This document shows positions 5,059 to 7,386 of a stretch of DNA of 7,386 nucleotides, one piece after another. The stretch comes from an uncultured Pseudogracilibacillus sp. Its GTDB lineage: Bacteria > Bacillota > Bacilli > Bacillales > Amphibacillaceae. The stretch spans positions 1 to 7,386 of the forward strand of contig CALGOZ010000033.1 of assembly GCA_937960785.1 (NCBI GenBank), read 5' to 3'. The position numbers and the translations under genes were made by a program. A model generated the notes under the pieces. The model did no database searches, was not told the origin of the DNA, and saw nothing but the letters and a program-made list of their open reading frames with translations. Positions within the stretch are counted from its first letter, which is position 1; each line of letters starts with the position of its first letter.

Positions 5059-6342
5059 ATGTTATTAAAAGAGAAAGAAATTTCGATGGACGTCTTTAGC
5101 ACCTTGGAATCTGAGGTAAGAAGTTATAGCCGAAGCTTCCCGACAGTGTTTGAAAAGTCGAAAGGTTATAAGCTATGGGATACTAATAGAAAAGAATATA
5201 TCGACTTTTTTGCCGGCGCGGGAACGTTAAACTATGGACATAACAACGACCAAATGAAAAGGTTATTAATCGAATATATCGAAAACGACCAAATTACTCA
5301 CAGTTTAGATAAAGCCACCGTTGCTCGTGGGACTTTTTTACAACAGTTTCATGATATTATCTTAAAGCCTCGAAAGTTAAACTATCGAGTCATGTTTCCT
5401 GGTCCAACTGGGACAAATTCCGTTGAAAGCGCACTGAAGCTAGCCCGAAAGGCGACAGGACGTACGACAATTATGTCCTTTACGAACGCTTTCCATGGTA
5501 TGACAATAGGTTCTTTATCTATTACTGGTAATGAAGAAATTCGTAAAGGTGCCGGTGTGCCGTTACACCATACCGTATCGATGCCGTATGATCAATTTAT
5601 GACCTCAGAGCAATCCTTGCAATTTATCGAAGATTATTTAACAAAAGGTGGCACAGGCGTCGAATTACCGGCTGCAATTATTTTAGAAACTGTCCAAGGT
5701 GAAGGCGGAATTAATGCCGCAAGCATCGAATGGTTACAAGGGATTGAAAAGCTTGCTAATGACTTAGATATATTGCTAATCGTCGATGATATTCAGGCTG
5801 GCTGTGGGAGAACGGGGACCTTTTTCAGCTTTGAGCCTGCAGGAATTACACCGGATATCGTTTGTTTATCTAAATCCTTAAGTGGGTATGGATTACCAAT
5901 GTCAATTACGTTAATGAAGGAAGAGTTAGATGTATTTAATCCAGGAGAGCATAACGGTACTTTCCGCGGTAATAATTTAGCTTTCGTGGCAGCAACAGAA
6001 GCGCTTGAATATTGGAAAGATGACGAATTCGCTAACGAAGTACAGGCAAAAGGTAAATTGCTCAAAGAATTTAGCGAAAAAGTTGTCCGTGATTATCCTG
6101 AGTTAAAGGCTGAAGTTCGCGGGCGAGGTATGATGCGTGGTGTTGCGTGTGGCATCGATGATATCGCGGGAGAAATTTGTAAAAAATCCTTCGAAAAAGG
6201 ACTGCTAATGGAGACTTCTGGACCAAAGGGAGAGGTGTTTAAGTTTTTACCTCCTTTAATCATCGACCAGAAAGGTTTAAAAGCTGGATTCCAAATCATC
6301 GAGGAAAGTATCAATGAAGTAATTGCGGAAAAGAATTTATAA
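5059..6342 (+). CDS. ectB: L-2,4-diaminobutyrate transaminase (EctB)
   Basis: EctB is a class-III PLP-dependent aminotransferase. It moves an amino group from glutamate to aspartate 4-semialdehyde to make 2,4-diaminobutyrate, the first committed step of ectoine synthesis. The 427 residues match the family length. ESEVRSYSRSFPTVF (17-31) is the usual EctB N-terminus. GPTGTNSVESALKLARKATG (115-134) and FTNAFHGMT (141-149) bind the cofactor phosphate and ring. VDDIQAGCGRTG (242-253) holds the acidic residue facing the pyridine nitrogen (D243 or D244). K272 in LSKSLSGYG is the Schiff-base lysine. The ATG at 5059 has GGAGG at 5041-5045, a long 13-base spacing. M10 (5086) is an alternative start with no better site. 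It is the middle gene of the operon, 19 bases before ectC. Confidence 0.96.
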   Translation: MLLKEKEISMDVFSTLESEVRSYSRSFPTVFEKSKGYKLWDTNRKEYIDFFAGAGTLNYGHNNDQMKRLLIEYIENDQITHSLDKATVARGTFLQQFHDIILKPRKLNYRVMFPGPTGTNSVESALKLARKATGRTTIMSFTNAFHGMTIGSLSITGNEEIRKGAGVPLHHTVSMPYDQFMTSEQSLQFIEDYLTKGGTGVELPAAIILETVQGEGGINAASIEWLQGIEKLANDLDILLIVDDIQAGCGRTGTFFSFEPAGITPDIVCLSKSLSGYGLPMSITLMKEELDVFNPGEHNGTFRGNNLAFVAATEALEYWKDDEFANEVQAKGKLLKEFSEKVVRDYPELKAEVRGRGMMRGVACGIDDIAGEICKKSFEKGLLMETSGPKGEVFKFLPPLIIDQKGLKAGFQIIEESINEVIAEKNL

Positions 6343-6361
6343 CTAAAGGAAGGATAGAAAG

Positions 6362-6769
6362 ATGATTGTAAGACATATTGAAGATATTATCGGAACAGAG
6401 CGAGAGGTAACCTCCGATACGTGGGCAAGTCGTCGTATGTTACTTCGGGAAGATGGAATGGGTTTTAGTTTCCACGAAACGATTATTTATGCCGGAAGCG
6501 AAACTCATATCCATTATCAAAATCATTTAGAAGCTGTTTACTGTGTAGCTGGAGATGGTGAAATTGAAACCGTAAAGGACGGAAAAGTATATCCAATTAA
6601 AGATGGCACAATGTATGCATTAGATCAAAATGATGAACATTATTTACGTGGTGGAAAAGAAGATATGCGCTTAATTTGCGTCTTTAGTCCAGCGATTGTC
6701 GGTCCGGAAACCCACGATGAAGATGGTGTATATCCTCTATTAGACGATAATGGTAAACGAATCAAATAG
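6362..6769 (+). CDS. ectC: L-ectoine synthase (EctC)
   Basis: EctC closes N-gamma-acetyl-diaminobutyrate into ectoine with loss of water. The 135-residue protein is a single cupin domain, the normal size for the family. The iron ligands known from Paenibacillus lautus EctC (Glu57, Tyr85, His93) are all present at the same numbers: E57 in NHLEAVYCV, Y85 in GTMYALD and H93 in NDEHYL. The N-terminal MIVRHIEDIIGTEREV and the WASRRMLL stretch (21-28) are typical. The ATG at 6362 has AAGGAAGGA seven bases upstream, with ectB ending 19 bases before it, so translation follows from the same mRNA. No ectD (ectoine hydroxylase) gene follows; the operon ends here at a strong terminator. Confidence 0.96.
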   Translation: MIVRHIEDIIGTEREVTSDTWASRRMLLREDGMGFSFHETIIYAGSETHIHYQNHLEAVYCVAGDGEIETVKDGKVYPIKDGTMYALDQNDEHYLRGGKEDMRLICVFSPAIVGPETHDEDGVYPLLDDNGKRIK

Positions 6770-6777
6770 TGTACCAC

Positions 6778-6834
6778 CTACTTCACCCCAAAGAAGTAGT
6801 TAAAGATAAAGAGGCTAGTAGAAAACCAGCCTCA
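6778..6834 (+). other. Two hairpins between ectC and its terminator
   Basis: CTACTTC (6778-6784) pairs with GAAGTAG (6793-6799) over an 8-base loop. GAGGCT (6811-6816) pairs with AGCCTC (6829-6834) over a 12-base loop. Neither has a T-tract behind it, so they are probably not terminators themselves. They could stabilise the 3' end of the ect mRNA. Confidence 0.5.
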
Positions 6835-6844
6835 AAGGAAAAAG

Positions 6845-6887
6845 TGGACTGGGTTTTTATATAACATAGAAACCCAGTTCATTTTTT
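6845..6887 (+). terminator. Intrinsic terminator of the ectABC operon
   Basis: ACTGGGTTT (6848-6856) is exactly complementary to AAACCCAGT (6870-6878). The pairing extends outward to 6845/6881 with one G-T wobble, giving a 12-pair stem with a 13-base loop. TTTTTT at 6882-6887 follows directly. It lies 75 bases after the ectC stop. Confidence 0.88.
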
Positions 6888-6983
6888 ATTCGCATTTTTT
6901 ATATTTATTATTGAATTGGAATATATTTTGATTGAGTGTTATAACTGAAATTCGGCTTCATTTTACAATAGTTTTAATAACAA

Positions 6984-7386
6984 CTTACTTAAGGATTTTC
7001 CACGTTGAGGAAATTTTATTGAAACCTTGCCATGTATCACTCAGCGATGAGTATGTTTTGAGAGTTTTATTTAATGACTTACCTAGTGAGGACTCCGTTG
7101 AGTAAGCTGAATCATTTTTGTACGTAAACTTACTTAGCAAAAGTGTTACACTGTGTAAGCTACGAAGATTTTACTTATTAAGTTACTTTGTAGAGGGCTT
7201 CTTTGAGCAAGATAAAACGTTTTTGTGGGTTGACGTACTTAGCAACACAATACGCTGGATAAGTTAAGGTGTGGTTTTTTAATAGCTTACTCGGAAGAGC
7301 TATCCACTACATAAAATGAACTGCTGGTTCGCATTAACTTACTCGGTGAAATGCTCCAGTGAGTAAGATGAACTGTTGTTTCGCAT
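6984..7386 (+). repeat. Degenerate ~52-bp tandem repeat array, right copy (eight units, continues beyond window)
   Basis: Units start with CTTAC or a one- or two-base variant at 6984, 7026, 7078, 7129, 7182, 7234, 7286 and 7338. The steps are 42, 52, 51, 53, 52, 52 and 52. A typical unit, as at 7338, begins CTTACTCGGTGAAATGCTCC and continues AGTGAGTAAGATGAA, then has a 15-18-base T-rich tail. The start and GTAAG form a dyad; in the 7338 unit CTTACTC pairs with GAGTAAG. The last two units also share their tails (CTGYTGKTTCGCATT), while earlier units are more diverged. The period is not a multiple of three and the units contain stops, so this is not a coding repeat. The same unit occurs inverted at 1-123. 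Confidence 0.85.

Noticed and set aside
6911..6963. Possible ninth, very diverged repeat unit before the right array (TGAGT near 6933, then CTGAAATTCGGCTTCATT)
   Set aside because: The second half resembles a unit, but the start is not recognisable and it is out of phase with the unit at 6984.
6984..7386. CRISPR array, suggested by regular ~52-base spacing with a partly conserved unit
   Set aside because: The conserved part varies from unit to unit at many positions, the spacers are only ~15-18 bases and partly alike, and no cas gene is visible. CRISPR repeats are near-identical with unrelated spacers.

Overview
The window looks like chromosomal DNA of a low-GC Bacillaceae-type Gram-positive. 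It is AT-rich, most genes have AGGAGG-type ribosome binding sites at normal spacing, it carries a complete ectABC operon, and the other proteins resemble Bacillus families. Ectoine synthesis points to a salt-tolerant, possibly alkaliphilic, bacillus. The genus cannot be fixed from the sequence alone.

Layout. (a) 1-123: three units, one cut by the window edge, of a degenerate ~52-bp tandem repeat lying in minus orientation. (b) 130-3247, minus strand: a four-gene operon transcribed in the order MarR-type regulator, two-domain VOC ring-cleaving dioxygenase, luciferase-like (LLM) flavin-dependent oxidoreductase, NAD(P)H-dependent FMN reductase. Related palindromic sites lie in front of the regulator gene and in front of the dioxygenase gene. 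(c) 3459-3875, plus strand: a single gene for a rhodanese-domain lipoprotein, divergent from the operon and followed by a probable terminator. (d) 3938-4391: AT-rich DNA with no gene seen. (e) 4392-6887, plus strand: a good sigma-A-type promoter, ectA-ectB-ectC, two extra hairpins and a strong intrinsic terminator. (f) 6984-7386: eight units of the same ~52-bp repeat in plus orientation, running off the window end.

How the genes work together. EctB aminates aspartate semialdehyde to diaminobutyrate, EctA acetylates it and EctC cyclises the product to ectoine, a compatible solute. The minus-strand operon reads as a small module against quinones or aromatics: the reductase supplies reduced flavin, the LLM enzyme oxygenates a substrate, the VOC dioxygenase opens a (hydro)quinone-type ring, and the MarR protein probably represses the set until a ligand appears. 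The substrates are inferred.

The least ordinary signals are three. One is the pair of degenerate 52-bp arrays, each just downstream of an operon and each in the same orientation relative to the transcription entering it. The second is the start of ectA, where a good promoter and Shine-Dalgarno sequence are not followed by any standard start codon. The third is the pair of related palindromes in the MarR operon. No clearly new multi-gene system was found.
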